A stretch of 64,000 nt of DNA from Palsa-506 sp963836355 (GCA_963836355.1 CAWIJO010000006.1:186001-250000); one strand, 5' to 3'. Positions 24,036 through 32,369 are shown, counted from the stretch's first letter. Made by a program: numbers and translations. Notes: generated from the letters alone by a model not told the origin.

Positions 24036-25339
24036 TGCGGGCCACCAGCACCCGGTCGCACCAGGACGGGCTGACCAGCGCACCGCAAGCCGGCCAGCTG
24101 CCCCGCCTGCTGCCCGCGGGTTTCCCGGCCGGCCCGGCCAGCCTGGCCGACCACAGTGCCCGGTATGGCCAGCTCCCGGTGGCCGGCCGGGGCAGCGCTC
24201 GCCGGGCGGAGCTGATTGCGGAGGTCGGGCGGTCCGGGCTCCGCGGCCGGGGCGGCGCGGCGTTCCCGACAGCGCGGAAGCTCGCCGCGGTAGCCGCCGG
24301 GCATGCCCCCGTCGTGGTGGCCAACGGCACCGAAGGCGAACCTGCGAGCGCCAAGGACAAGATCCTGCTCGCGCGATCGCCGCACCTGGTGCTCGACGGG
24401 GCGGTGCTGGCCGCCGAGATGGTGGGCGCTGGCCAGGCCGTGCTCGTGGTGCACCACTCGGTCCGCGAGATCGTCGACGACGCGGCCGCCGAACGGCACG
24501 CGGCCGGATCCGATCCGGTCCGGATCCGGGTCGTCACGGCCGCCGACCGGTTCGTCGGCGGCGAAGCAAGCGCGGTCGTGCACTGGCTCGAGCGCGGCGT
24601 CCCCACTCCCACCAGGCGGCCGCCGCGGCTTTCTGACCGGGGGCTGGGCCGGCGGCCAACGCTCGTGCAGAACGTCGAGACGCTGGCACATGTCGCGCTT
24701 ATCGCCCGCTACGGCGCATCCTGGTTCCGCGCCGTGGGCCCGGCAGCGGAGCCGGGGTCGATGCTCGTCACCATCTCGGGCGCGGTGCGCGAGCCCAGTG
24801 TGCTGGAGATCGGGATCGGCACGCCCGTCGGCGAGGTTCTCGGCATGGCGGGCGGCCCGTCGGCCCCGCTGCAGGCGCTACTAGTCGGCGGCTATTTCGG
24901 CACCTGGGTCGGCGCGGCTGCCGCGGCATCGGTCCCCTTCTCCGCGGCGGGCCTGGCGCCGCTGGGCGCGGCCCCGGGGGCCGGCCTGATCGCGGCGCTG
25001 CCCGCCGACGCCTGCGGGCTGACCGAGACAGCGCGGGTAGTGCGGTACCTCGCGGATGAGTCGGCGGGCCAGTGCGGGCCGTGCATCTTCGGACTTGACG
25101 CCATCGCCGGGCAGCTGCAGCGGATTGCCGACGGCCGCACGTCGGATCTCGGCCTGCTCCGGCGCTGGCTCGGGCAAGCCGACGGCCGCGGCGCCTGCGG
25201 CCACCCGGACGGCTCCGTCCGGCTGGTCCGCAGCGCGCTGGCCGCATTCGGCACCGAACTCGCGCAGCACGCCCAGGGCTGGTGCTGCGCGACAACGCCA
25301 GCGGCCGTCTTGCCCGTGCCGCCGCGGCGGCAGCGGTGA
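24035..25339 (+). CDS. NuoF-like NADH-binding flavo-iron-sulfur protein
   Basis: A 434-residue homologue of complex I subunit NuoF. It has the FMN/NADH site LRGRGGAAFPTARKL, the glycine-rich ANGTEGEPASAKDK, an SLBB segment (MLVTISGAVREPSVLEIGIG) and a C-terminal Fe-S region SAGQCGPCIFGLDAI...GACGHPDG, whose CxxC and further Cys match the N3 4Fe-4S ligands. No other complex I genes are nearby, so it is a stand-alone NADH dehydrogenase module feeding the adjacent ferredoxin or heme membrane protein. ATG overlaps the previous stop; the ferredoxin GTG overlaps its own stop. Confidence 0.9.
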   Translation: MRATSTRSHQDGLTSAPQAGQLPRLLPAGFPAGPASLADHSARYGQLPVAGRGSARRAELIAEVGRSGLRGRGGAAFPTARKLAAVAAGHAPVVVANGTEGEPASAKDKILLARSPHLVLDGAVLAAEMVGAGQAVLVVHHSVREIVDDAAAERHAAGSDPVRIRVVTAADRFVGGEASAVVHWLERGVPTPTRRPPRLSDRGLGRRPTLVQNVETLAHVALIARYGASWFRAVGPAAEPGSMLVTISGAVREPSVLEIGIGTPVGEVLGMAGGPSAPLQALLVGGYFGTWVGAAAAASVPFSAAGLAPLGAAPGAGLIAALPADACGLTETARVVRYLADESAGQCGPCIFGLDAIAGQLQRIADGRTSDLGLLRRWLGQADGRGACGHPDGSVRLVRSALAAFGTELAQHAQGWCCATTPAAVLPVPPRRQR

Positions 25340-25614
25340 CGGCCCGCTCCCGGCTCCGGGTCGACTCCATCGCCTGTGACGGCCGCGGGCTTTGCGCCGA
25401 GGTCCTGCCCGAGCTGATCAATCTCGATGATTGGGGCTACCCCATCATCGGGGACGGGGAACCGGCCGGCCGCCTGCGGCATGCGGCCAATGAAGCGATC
25501 CGGCTCTGCCCGAAGCTCGCGCTGCGCCTCGAAGTGCCAGGCTCGGCAGCAGGCCGGGCCCAGCAACCAAGATTTCTAACGGATGCTCGGGCGCCAGTCT
25601 CCCGGGGTGACTAA
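25336..25614 (+). CDS. Small ferredoxin, 3Fe-4S type
   Basis: A 92-residue single-cluster ferredoxin. The cysteines lie in SIACDGRGLCAEVLPELI and AIRLCPKLALRL: C-x5-C and, further on, C-P. The second cysteine of a 4Fe-4S quartet is replaced, which points to a [3Fe-4S] cluster as in actinobacterial P450-type ferredoxins. The GTG start overlaps the NuoF-like stop (GTGA). As last gene of the operon it is the probable electron carrier linked to the NADH module. Confidence 0.88.
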   Translation: MTARSRLRVDSIACDGRGLCAEVLPELINLDDWGYPIIGDGEPAGRLRHAANEAIRLCPKLALRLEVPGSAAGRAQQPRFLTDARAPVSRGD

Positions 25615-25627
25615 AGGCCCGCGAGCC

Positions 25628-25641
25628 GGGCCATACGTCCC
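25628..25641. promoter_or_regulatory. DosR-like box after the ferredoxin gene
   Basis: GGGCCATACGTCCC is a perfect match to the box core, 14 bp after the ferredoxin stop codon. The next supported start codon is more than 400 bp away, so its present target is unclear. Confidence 0.6.
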
Positions 25642-25939
25642 TGGCGGCAGCCGGCCGGATCGGGCAATCTAGCTAGTGGTACCCGCCAGGGACGCTGAGC
25701 TACCGGGCACGATCACCGCCCAGCAGCGAAGGGTCGTGCGAGCGCCGCGGAGGAGCGGGAGACGGACGGCCTGTGGTTTGGCCGCCAGACCCACCGTCGC
25801 CAAGACGGAATATCCGCGCCGCGCCGCGACCGGCAGCGTGGCGTTCCCAGGCGGGTACTGGTGTGTCTTCGCGGCTGGCTGTCAGCCGGCCAGCAAGACG
25901 CCCGGCCGCACCGGGCAGCCAGGCCGGGCTGCCCGGTTT

Positions 25940-25975
25940 AGGTCCTTAGACCCGGACAGTCGGGCCGAAGGGCAC
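25940..25975. promoter_or_regulatory. Tandem DosR-like boxes upstream of the second Acg-type gene
   Basis: AGGTCCTTAGACCC (25940-25953) and GGGCCGAAGGGCAC (25962-25975) each miss the core at one position and are 22 bp apart, the helical phasing of the pair upstream of gap. They end 80 bp before the nitroreductase ATG. Confidence 0.65.
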
Positions 25976-26055
25976 AACGGGGCAGGGCGAACGGCACTGT
26001 CCGGGGTTCCGCGTGGTAGGCACGCTGGCAACTAGCCCACCAGCAGGTGAGACAA

Positions 26056-27060
26056 ATGACTGAGACAGCCGCACGGAATCCTGGCCACCAGCAGGTGCCG
26101 ATCCCGCCTGACCTGGTCACTGCCCTGATTGCCCGGGCGGCCAGGGCGCCGTCCGTGCACAACACCCAGCCCTGGCGGTTCCGGTCCGGCCCGGCCTGGC
26201 TGGAGCTGCATGCCGACCACGGACGTAACCTGCCGCGGACCGACCCCGCCGGGCGGGAGACGGTTGTCAGCTGCGGCGCGGTGCTCCTCGGGCTGCGGCT
26301 GGCCATCCGCGAAATTGGCTACCTGCCAGCGGTCCGGCTGCTGCCAGACCCGGCCAGGCCCGATCTGCTCGCGCTGATCCGTCTCGCCGCGGCGGCACCA
26401 GCTACCGCCGACGAACGGCGGCTGCTGACGGCAATGTCACGGCGTCATACGTTCCGCGGCGCTTTCAGTGCCGAGCCGATCCCGGCGGCCCTGCTAACCG
26501 ACTTGCGGCAGGACGCGGTAGCCGAGGAAGCGGCGCTGATCATGGTTGACGAACCCGCCCGCTACCGGCGGCTAGCGGATCTGGTGACCGCTGCCGACCA
26601 GGCGCAGCGGCGCGACGCGGCGGTCCGGGCCGAAGTGCGCAACTGGACGCGCCCGCTGGGCAGCGCGGTCCGCGATGGCGTACCCGGATATGCGTTTGGC
26701 ACCGGGAGCAGCCCGGCCGCCGGGCGGCTTGCTCAGCGTGATTTCGACCTTGGCCGCGGCTTCGGCCTGCTCGACGGCGACGGCGGCCCGCCGATGGCGA
26801 CCGCGGTGCTGGTCACCGCCGCCGATGATCCGGCTGCCTGGCTGCAGGCCGGGCAGGCCCTGTACCGGCTGCTGCTGCGCGCGGCGAGCCGGTGGGTCTT
26901 CGCAAGCCTGCACACCCAGCCGCTGGAGCTGCCAGAAATCCGCGACGAGATCCGGACCCGGCTCGCGCTGCCTGGTGTCCCGCAGATGCTGCTTCAGCTC
27001 GGCCGTTCGCACACGGCCACGGCAACGGCCCGCCGCCCGCCAGCGGAATTTCTGGACTGA
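26056..27060 (+). CDS. Acg-family FMN-binding nitroreductase-like protein, second copy
   Basis: A 334-residue paralogue of the 6467 product, with the same opening AARAPSVHNTQPWRFRSG, the internal MSRRHTFRGAFSAEPI and C-terminal LHTQPLELPEI. The M. tuberculosis relatives are DosR-regulated. The ATG at 26056 is chosen because AGGTGAG precedes it; the upstream GTG has no site. A split-barrel flavin/F420 protein gene follows 18 bp after the stop, so the two likely form one DosR-controlled operon. Confidence 0.9.
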   Translation: MTETAARNPGHQQVPIPPDLVTALIARAARAPSVHNTQPWRFRSGPAWLELHADHGRNLPRTDPAGRETVVSCGAVLLGLRLAIREIGYLPAVRLLPDPARPDLLALIRLAAAAPATADERRLLTAMSRRHTFRGAFSAEPIPAALLTDLRQDAVAEEAALIMVDEPARYRRLADLVTAADQAQRRDAAVRAEVRNWTRPLGSAVRDGVPGYAFGTGSSPAAGRLAQRDFDLGRGFGLLDGDGGPPMATAVLVTAADDPAAWLQAGQALYRLLLRAASRWVFASLHTQPLELPEIRDEIRTRLALPGVPQMLLQLGRSHTATATARRPPAEFLD

Positions 27061-27078
27061 GCCGATGGAGGTGGGTTG

Positions 27079-27552
27079 ATGCCAGGTACCCGGCGGCAGC
27101 GCGAGCTGACTCGGGACGAGGCGATGCGGCTGCTCGCTGCCGTGCCGGTCGGCCGGGTGGTCTTCACCGATCGCGCGCTTCCGGCGATCCGGCCGGTCAA
27201 CCACCTCGTGGACGGCCACCGGATCATCTTCCGCACTAGCGCGGGTGCCGCCATCACCACCGCGGTGGACGGCACCGGCACCATCGTTGCCTTCGAGGCC
27301 GATGCGATCGATCCGGTCCGCCGCGTCGGCTGGAGCGTCGTCGTCGTCGGCGGCGCCCGGCTGGTCACCGATGCCGCGGAGATCGGCCGCTACCTGGAAG
27401 CCCTGCGGCCGTGGGCGGCCGGCGCCAAGGACGACATCATCTCGATCAAGGCCGACATCGTCACCGGCTTCCGGCTGGTCGAAAATCGCCCGGACATTCC
27501 CGGCTACGATGCCGCGGCCCGCGACGGCGGTGCGTACAGCCCCGCTGGCTGA
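27079..27552 (+). CDS. Pyridoxamine 5'-phosphate oxidase-like FMN/F420 split-barrel protein
   Basis: A 157-residue split-barrel protein of the PNPOx-like group, similar in type to the DosR-regulated M. tuberculosis Rv3129/Rv0080. Diagnostic segments are LLAAVPVGRVVFTDRALPAI, PVNHLVDGHRIIFRTS and GWSVVVVGGARLV, which form the flavin-binding barrel and dimer interface. The substrate is unknown. GGAGGTGG precedes the ATG at 27079 (a TTG sits just before it). Its position directly behind an Acg-type gene and tandem DosR-like boxes supports a hypoxic redox role. Confidence 0.9.
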   Translation: MPGTRRQRELTRDEAMRLLAAVPVGRVVFTDRALPAIRPVNHLVDGHRIIFRTSAGAAITTAVDGTGTIVAFEADAIDPVRRVGWSVVVVGGARLVTDAAEIGRYLEALRPWAAGAKDDIISIKADIVTGFRLVENRPDIPGYDAAARDGGAYSPAG

Positions 27553-27583
27553 CGGCACCAGCGGACGGCCGGACTCGACATCA

Positions 27584-27597
27584 GGGACCTTCGGCCC
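27584..27597. promoter_or_regulatory. DosR-like box upstream of the DUF1918 gene
   Basis: GGGACCTTCGGCCC is a perfect match to the box core, 32 bp after the split-barrel gene and 105 bp before the DUF1918 start. The M. tuberculosis DUF1918 gene Rv0569 is itself DosR-dependent, which supports the site. Confidence 0.7.
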
Positions 27598-27702
27598 TGA
27601 GTCCTGGCTGGCTGGCTGCAGCACACTTGGCCTGAACAGGTCCTGGATGATGCCCGAGAATACGGCCGACCGCTACTGCCGGTCCGGTGGAGGAGGCAGG
27701 CG

Positions 27703-27954
27703 ATGAGGGCTCGGGTCGGCGACCGGATGACCCCAGATGGCGATCCTGACCGGGTGGGCCTGGTCATCGGTCTGCGAAACGAGGACGGCTCGCCGCCGTA
27801 CATCGTTAGGTGGCTGGCCACCGGGCACCTGGCCTTGGTGTTTCCCGGGCCGTACGCTCGCATCGTGCCCGGGGAGCCGGCTGATGGCACGGCGAAGCCT
27901 GCTGGCACGGCGGCGGCTGATAGCAGGGCGGAGCCTTCCGGGGCCCCGGCGTGA
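27703..27954 (+). CDS. DUF1918 small dormancy-associated protein (Rv0569/Rv2302-like)
   Basis: An 83-residue protein whose first 55 residues form the DUF1918 fold: RVGDRMTPDGDPDRVGLVIG, SPPYIVRWLATGHLALVFPG, a small SH3-like barrel. An Ala/Pro-rich tail follows. The M. tuberculosis homologues Rv0569 (DosR regulon) and Rv2302 are of unknown function with suggested nucleic-acid binding. GGAGGAGG provides a strong ribosome site. The stop overlaps the GTG start of the acetyltransferase-ligase fusion, coupling the two proteins. Confidence 0.9.
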   Translation: MRARVGDRMTPDGDPDRVGLVIGLRNEDGSPPYIVRWLATGHLALVFPGPYARIVPGEPADGTAKPAGTAAADSRAEPSGAPA

Positions 27955-30689
27955 GTGTGCCGCCCGCGCCCGGCCGGGGCAAGTCTCCGCGGAGCGGCCA
28001 GCAGGCGGCCGGACCCGAGACGCCAGCGTCAGCGCAGGGCGTGTTCGCGTTGCTTGTCGACGGCACCACCGTCGAGATCCGCGCCGCCCGCCCGGATGAC
28101 CTTGATGCCGTTCGCAGCATGCACCAGGCGATGTCGCCGGCAAATCGCTACCTGCGCTTCCTCAGCCTGAGCAAGAACGCCGCCGATCAGGAAGCACGGC
28201 GGCTCTGCCGCCCGGCCGGGCCCGACCACGCCGCGCTGCTGGCCAGCCTGAACGGCACGATTGCCGGCGCGGCGAGTTACGAGCCGACCGCTGCGCCTGG
28301 AGTGGCTGAAGTCGCCTTCGCCGTCCTGGATGACATGCACGGCCGGGGCGTCGCGACGCTCCTCCTGGAGCACCTTGTGTCGCTTGCCCGGATCCGCCAG
28401 GTGACTGCCTTCACCGCCGAGACGATGGCTGAGAACTCGGCAATGCTCCGGGTATTCGGCGACGCCGGGCTCGGCGTGCTGCGCCGCTGGGCGGGCGGCG
28501 CGGTCGAGCTGACCATCCCGATCCCCCGGCAAGCCGCGCTGGGTCAGGCCAGCCGGTACCTGGAAGCGGTGGCCGGACGGGCGCAGCGGGCCGATGTCGC
28601 CAGCCTGGCGCATCTGCTGAACCCTGCCTCTATGGCGGTGGTGGGCGCGAGCCGCAAGCAAGGCTCGATCGGCCGGACGCTGCTGCGGAATATCCGCGGC
28701 GCGGGCTTTGCCGGGAATGTCTACGCCGTGAACCCGAACGCCGAGGAGATCGACGGCCTGCGGTGCGTCCGGTCGGCAGCGGAGCTGCCGGAGCCGGTGG
28801 ACCTCGCCGTTATCGCGGTGCCTGCCGCCGCTGTCGCCGCCGCCGCGCAGGAATGCGGCAAGCGGGGGGTCCGGGCGCTGGTTGTGATCACGGCCGGGCT
28901 GGACGGCGCGCAGAAGGCCGGGATCCTGGCAACCTGCCGCCAGCACGACATGCGCCTGGTCGGCCCGAACTGCTTCGGCGTAGCCGTTCCCGGCATCGGC
29001 CTAGACGCCACATTCGCGGTCAGCCATCCCGCGGCTGGCCGCGCCGGGGTCGCCGTGCAGTCCGGCGGGGTGGGCGTCGCGCTGCTTGAGCAGCTGTCCC
29101 GGCTCGGCGTCGGCGTCTCGTCGTTCGCCTCGGTCGGCGACAAGCTGGACGTATCAAGTAACGACATGCTGACCTGGTGGGAGCAGGACGGCGTGACCCG
29201 GCTCGCCGTGCTGTACCTTGAGTCCTTCGGAAACCCGCGCCAGTTCGGCCGCACCGCCAGCCGGGTCGGCAAGAGGATGCCGGTGGTGACCGTGCACGCA
29301 GGCCGCTCTGCGCCGGGCCAGCGGGCGGCGGCGTCACACACCGCCGCGATCGCCGCGCCGCTGATCACCCGGGAAGCCTTGTTCGAGCAGGCCGGCCTGA
29401 TCGCCACCGCCGGATTCAGCGAGTTGCTTGACGTGATCGCGCAGCTCTCCGCCCAGCCGCCGCCGGCCGGCCGCCGGGTGGCGATTTTCACGAATGCGGG
29501 CGGGGCCGGCGTGCTGGCCGCCGACGCGTGCATCGAGGCAGGCTTGGCCGTGCACGCGGTGACCAATCGGGCGCAGCAGCGCCTGCATGAGATCCTGCCG
29601 CCCGGTGCCGCGGTCGGCGGGCCGGTGGACACCGGCGCCGGTGTCTCGGCGGACGCGTTCCGCGGCGGCCTGGAGATCCTGGCGGCCGACGAGGGCGTCG
29701 ACGCGGTGCTGGCGCTGATCGTGCGGACCGCGGTGGCCGGCCTGGTCCCCGCCGTCCGCGCTGCCCTGCCGGTGCCGACCGCGGCAGTGGTCCTTGGCCA
29801 GCCGGAGGCGGTCACGCTGCTCCCTGGCGCCGAGGACGGCGACCCGCCGGTGCCTGCCTATGCCTACCCGGAGAGCGCCGCCCATGCGCTGAGCCGGGCC
29901 GCGAAGTACGGCGAGTGGCTCGCTACCCCGGCCGGGCTGGTGCCGGATCTCGACCGCATCCGCACGGCCGACGCGCGCGCCCTGATCACCTCGTTCATCG
30001 GGCAATTGCCGGGCGGCGGCTGGCTGCCGCCGCCCGTGGCCAGTGAGCTGCTGCGGTGTTACGGGCTGCCGGTAGTCGAGACCCAGCTGGCCGGCGACGC
30101 CGCCTCGGCGGCCAGGGCTGCCGCCGAGCTCGGCTGTCCGGTGGTAATGAAGGCCGTTGTCCCTGGCCTCCTGCACAAGACCGAGGCCGGCGCGGTCCGG
30201 CTTGACGTGCGCAGCCCGCAGGACGCTCGCCGCGTGTTCGGCGATCTCGCCGCCAAGTTCGGCGACCAGCTCACCGGAGCGCTCGTCCAGCCGATGGTCA
30301 CCGGGGGCGTCGAGGTCATCATTGGCGTGGTGCAGGAGCCGGTGTTCGGCCCGCTCGTGGTATTCGGGCTCGGCGGGGTGGCCACCGAAGTGCTTGGCGA
30401 TCACAGCGCCAGGCTCGCGCCGCTGACCGACACCGACGCGAACGTCATGATCCACTCGATCCGGGCCGCGCCGCTGCTGCTCGGGCACCGCGGCACTCCG
30501 GCAGCCGACCTGGCCGGGCTGACCGACACCCTGCTGCGAGTCTCCCGGCTTGCCGATGACCTGCCGGAAGTGGCCGAGCTCGACCTCAACCCGGTGATCG
30601 CCCGGCCGGACGGCGTGTACGCGGTGGACGCCCGCGTCCGGGTCACCAGCCAGGCGGCCGCCGACCCGTTCCTGCGCCGCCTGCGCTGA
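27951..30689 (+). CDS. GNAT acetyltransferase fused to NDP-forming acyl-CoA synthetase (Pat/Pka-like)
   Basis: A 912-residue fusion. Residues about 25-200 are a GNAT domain (VEIRAARPDDLDAVRSMHQA; acetyl-CoA loop DDMHGRGVATLLL). Then come a CoA-binding Rossmann domain (MAVVGASRKQGSIGRTLLRN, about 225-330), a succinyl-CoA-ligase-like domain and a C-terminal ATP-grasp domain (LGCPVVMKAVVPGLLHKTEAG, about 690-900). In E. coli PatZ/Pka the order is reversed, with GNAT last. Such enzymes acetylate the active-site lysine of acetyl/propionyl-CoA synthetase and switch it off. The expected target lies 23 kb upstream in the same putative regulon. GTG start overlaps the DUF1918 stop. Whether the ligase half is active is not clear from sequence. 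Confidence 0.9.
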   Translation: MSVPPAPGRGKSPRSGQQAAGPETPASAQGVFALLVDGTTVEIRAARPDDLDAVRSMHQAMSPANRYLRFLSLSKNAADQEARRLCRPAGPDHAALLASLNGTIAGAASYEPTAAPGVAEVAFAVLDDMHGRGVATLLLEHLVSLARIRQVTAFTAETMAENSAMLRVFGDAGLGVLRRWAGGAVELTIPIPRQAALGQASRYLEAVAGRAQRADVASLAHLLNPASMAVVGASRKQGSIGRTLLRNIRGAGFAGNVYAVNPNAEEIDGLRCVRSAAELPEPVDLAVIAVPAAAVAAAAQECGKRGVRALVVITAGLDGAQKAGILATCRQHDMRLVGPNCFGVAVPGIGLDATFAVSHPAAGRAGVAVQSGGVGVALLEQLSRLGVGVSSFASVGDKLDVSSNDMLTWWEQDGVTRLAVLYLESFGNPRQFGRTASRVGKRMPVVTVHAGRSAPGQRAAASHTAAIAAPLITREALFEQAGLIATAGFSELLDVIAQLSAQPPPAGRRVAIFTNAGGAGVLAADACIEAGLAVHAVTNRAQQRLHEILPPGAAVGGPVDTGAGVSADAFRGGLEILAADEGVDAVLALIVRTAVAGLVPAVRAALPVPTAAVVLGQPEAVTLLPGAEDGDPPVPAYAYPESAAHALSRAAKYGEWLATPAGLVPDLDRIRTADARALITSFIGQLPGGGWLPPPVASELLRCYGLPVVETQLAGDAASAARAAAELGCPVVMKAVVPGLLHKTEAGAVRLDVRSPQDARRVFGDLAAKFGDQLTGALVQPMVTGGVEVIIGVVQEPVFGPLVVFGLGGVATEVLGDHSARLAPLTDTDANVMIHSIRAAPLLLGHRGTPAADLAGLTDTLLRVSRLADDLPEVAELDLNPVIARPDGVYAVDARVRVTSQAAADPFLRRLR

Positions 30690-30947
30690 TGCCCGCGCGG
30701 GGCCGGAGTGATAGTGACTTACCAACGTGATAGGAGTGATTAGCGGCGTGCATCCGCTACCACCTACTTCCTTGATCACGGAAGATCCGAGGGCCTCCGA
30801 CGCGCGAATGTTCCGCGGTCAAGAACGCGGTCATCTGGGGACGGACGCGGCCGAGCCGAGTGTGCCTTTGCGGACGACTGTGACGGATATGGTTCAGATG
30901 GCCGGCGCAACCGGGTTTACAGGCTCCGGCTGCTGGCCTAACATCAC

Positions 30948-30971
30948 GTATGCGCTTACGTAAGCGCATAC
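30948..30971. promoter_or_regulatory. 24-bp perfect palindrome, probable LacI-family operator
   Basis: The half-site GTATGCGCTTAC is followed directly by its exact reverse complement, centred on CG at 30959/30960, as expected for LacI/GalR operators. It lies 54 bp upstream of the lacI start, so autoregulation is likely. No equally good copy was noticed before the binding-protein gene, which starts 21 bp after lacI ends. Confidence 0.8.
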
Positions 30972-30978
30972 ATCAGAC

Positions 30979-31018
30979 TTGGCAGGGTCTGGCAGAAGTT
31001 GGCAGGGCCTGGCAGAAG
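30979..31018. repeat. Tandem 20-bp repeat in the lacI leader
   Basis: TTGGCAGGGTCTGGCAGAAG (30979-30998) is repeated with one change (C for T) at 30999-31018. Each copy starts with a -35-like TTGGCA, and the second ends in the AGAAGGA ribosome site of lacI. Confidence 0.85.
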
Positions 31019-31025
31019 GAAGCGG

Positions 31026-32348
31026 ATGCGCGCTACCCCGACGGTGTACGAGGTCGCCGAGCGCGCCAGGGTGTCGACCGCCACGGTGTCCAGGGTGCTG
31101 GCTGGCAGCGGCCGGGTGCTCCCGCCGACTAGGGAGCGCGTGCTCGCCGCGGTGGCCGAGCTCGGCTACGTGCCGAGCGGAGCCGCGAAGGATCTCGCCG
31201 CCCGCCGGACGGGCGTGCTCGGGCTGTGCTTCCCGGATCTCGTCGGCGACGAGGACATCAACCGCGGCGACGCGACCTACTGGTACGACGAGGTCATCCG
31301 CGGGCTGGAGCGCGCTGCCCGGCGCAGCGGCAACGCGGTCCTGATCGCGGCCAGCCACGAGAGCGACGACATCAACCTGGTGCTCGGCGTGGCCGGACGC
31401 TGCGACGGGCTGGTGGTGCTCGCCCACACTGTGCCGGTCCGGATGCTGGCCCACATCGCGATGCGGATCCCGGTGGTGGTGCTCGCCGCGCAGCCGGAGC
31501 TGCACCGCGCCGGGCACCGGCTCGATCATCTGTCGGTCGCCAACGAGGCCGGCGCCTACCAGGTCACTGCGCACCTGGCCGACTATCACGGCTACGACAG
31601 CATCGGCTTCATCGCCGGCCCGCCGGAGTCGCCAGACTCGGCCAGCCGGTTCGATGGCTTCCGCCGTGCGATGACCGAGCGCGGGCTGGGCCAGCACCGG
31701 CCGGCCCAGGGCGGGGCACCGGAGTCCGGGACCGCCAGCCGCGATGCCGCCAGCCTCGAGACGGACGGCCGCGATGCCGCCAGCCGCGAGACGGACGGCC
31801 CCGATGCCGCCAGCCGCGAGACGGACGGCCGCGAGAAGGCCAAGCGCAGGACGATCGATCCGCGGCGGCCCGATGCGCACGGGGATTTCACGACCGACGG
31901 CGGCCGCCGCGCCACTGCGGAGATCCTGGCAGCGGGCCGGGTGCCGCGGGCCCTGGTCTGCGCGAACGACCAGACCGCCATCGGCGCGATGCGGGAACTG
32001 CAGCATGCCGGGCTGCGGATTCCCGATGACGTCGCGCTCACCGGCTTTGACGGGATCTCACTCGGCGAGCACCTGCGGCCGGGCATCACGACCGTCGTCC
32101 AGCCGATGCGCGAACTCGGCGAGACCGCAGTGACCTTGATCAAGGAGCGCATCGCCAGCCCGGGGCTGCCGTCGCGGGCAGTGGAGCTGCCGGTGCGGAT
32201 GGAGCTGCGCGGCAGCTGCGGCTGTGCGGAACCGGATGCCCAGCTTGATTACCGGCACCGATCGGGGGGTAACGGGGCGGCAGCCAGACGGGGGCCTGCT
32301 CAGGGGGCGACCGGCTCGGCGGAACCGGGGGCTGACCCGCCGGGCTAG
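31026..32348 (+). CDS. LacI-family transcriptional regulator
   Basis: A 440-residue LacI/GalR regulator: N-terminal helix-turn-helix and hinge (TVYEVAERARVSTATVSRVL, PSGAAKDLAARRTGVLGL) and a periplasmic-binding-like sugar domain ending VALTGFDGISLGEHLRPGIT. It is about 100 residues longer than usual, from two parts: an insertion at about residues 232-275 built from three copies of a ten-residue repeat, and a C-terminal tail of about 50 residues after GSCGCAEPD. The start at 31026 follows AGAAGGA. It is expected to bind the palindrome upstream and repress the ABC transporter-GH39 operon in the absence of sugar. Confidence 0.93.
   Translation: MRATPTVYEVAERARVSTATVSRVLAGSGRVLPPTRERVLAAVAELGYVPSGAAKDLAARRTGVLGLCFPDLVGDEDINRGDATYWYDEVIRGLERAARRSGNAVLIAASHESDDINLVLGVAGRCDGLVVLAHTVPVRMLAHIAMRIPVVVLAAQPELHRAGHRLDHLSVANEAGAYQVTAHLADYHGYDSIGFIAGPPESPDSASRFDGFRRAMTERGLGQHRPAQGGAPESGTASRDAASLETDGRDAASRETDGPDAASRETDGREKAKRRTIDPRRPDAHGDFTTDGGRRATAEILAAGRVPRALVCANDQTAIGAMRELQHAGLRIPDDVALTGFDGISLGEHLRPGITTVVQPMRELGETAVTLIKERIASPGLPSRAVELPVRMELRGSCGCAEPDAQLDYRHRSGGNGAAARRGPAQGATGSAEPGADPPG
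31741..31830 (+). repeat. In-frame tandem repeat, 3 copies of a 30-mer, inside lacI
   Basis: Three 30-bp units at 31741-31770, 31771-31800 and 31801-31830 encode the peptide RDAAS(L/R)ETDG three times (the third with P for R). The insert is charged and probably a surface loop in the ligand domain, and looks like recent duplication. Confidence 0.9.
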
Positions 32349-32369
32349 CAACCAAAGGAGGCTAGCCAG

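Larger units (their letters stand above)
25615..26055. other. Intergenic region with three DosR-like boxes
   Basis: A gap of 441 bp between the ferredoxin and the second Acg-type gene. It carries boxes at 25628-25641, 25940-25953 and 25962-25975. Reading frames in between (for example 25676-26035) have no recognisable protein character; a decayed gene behind the first box is possible but unsupported. Confidence 0.55.
30690..31025. other. LacI promoter region
   Basis: A 336-bp gap before the LacI gene. It contains the perfect palindrome at 30948-30971 and a two-copy 20-bp repeat at 30979-31018 ending in the ribosome site. The first 250 bp shows no recognisable gene or box. Confidence 0.6.

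Noticed and set aside
25676..26035. Plus-strand frame of 119 codons between ferredoxin and the nitroreductase
   Set aside because: No conserved motif and it runs through the tandem DosR-like boxes; treated as non-coding.
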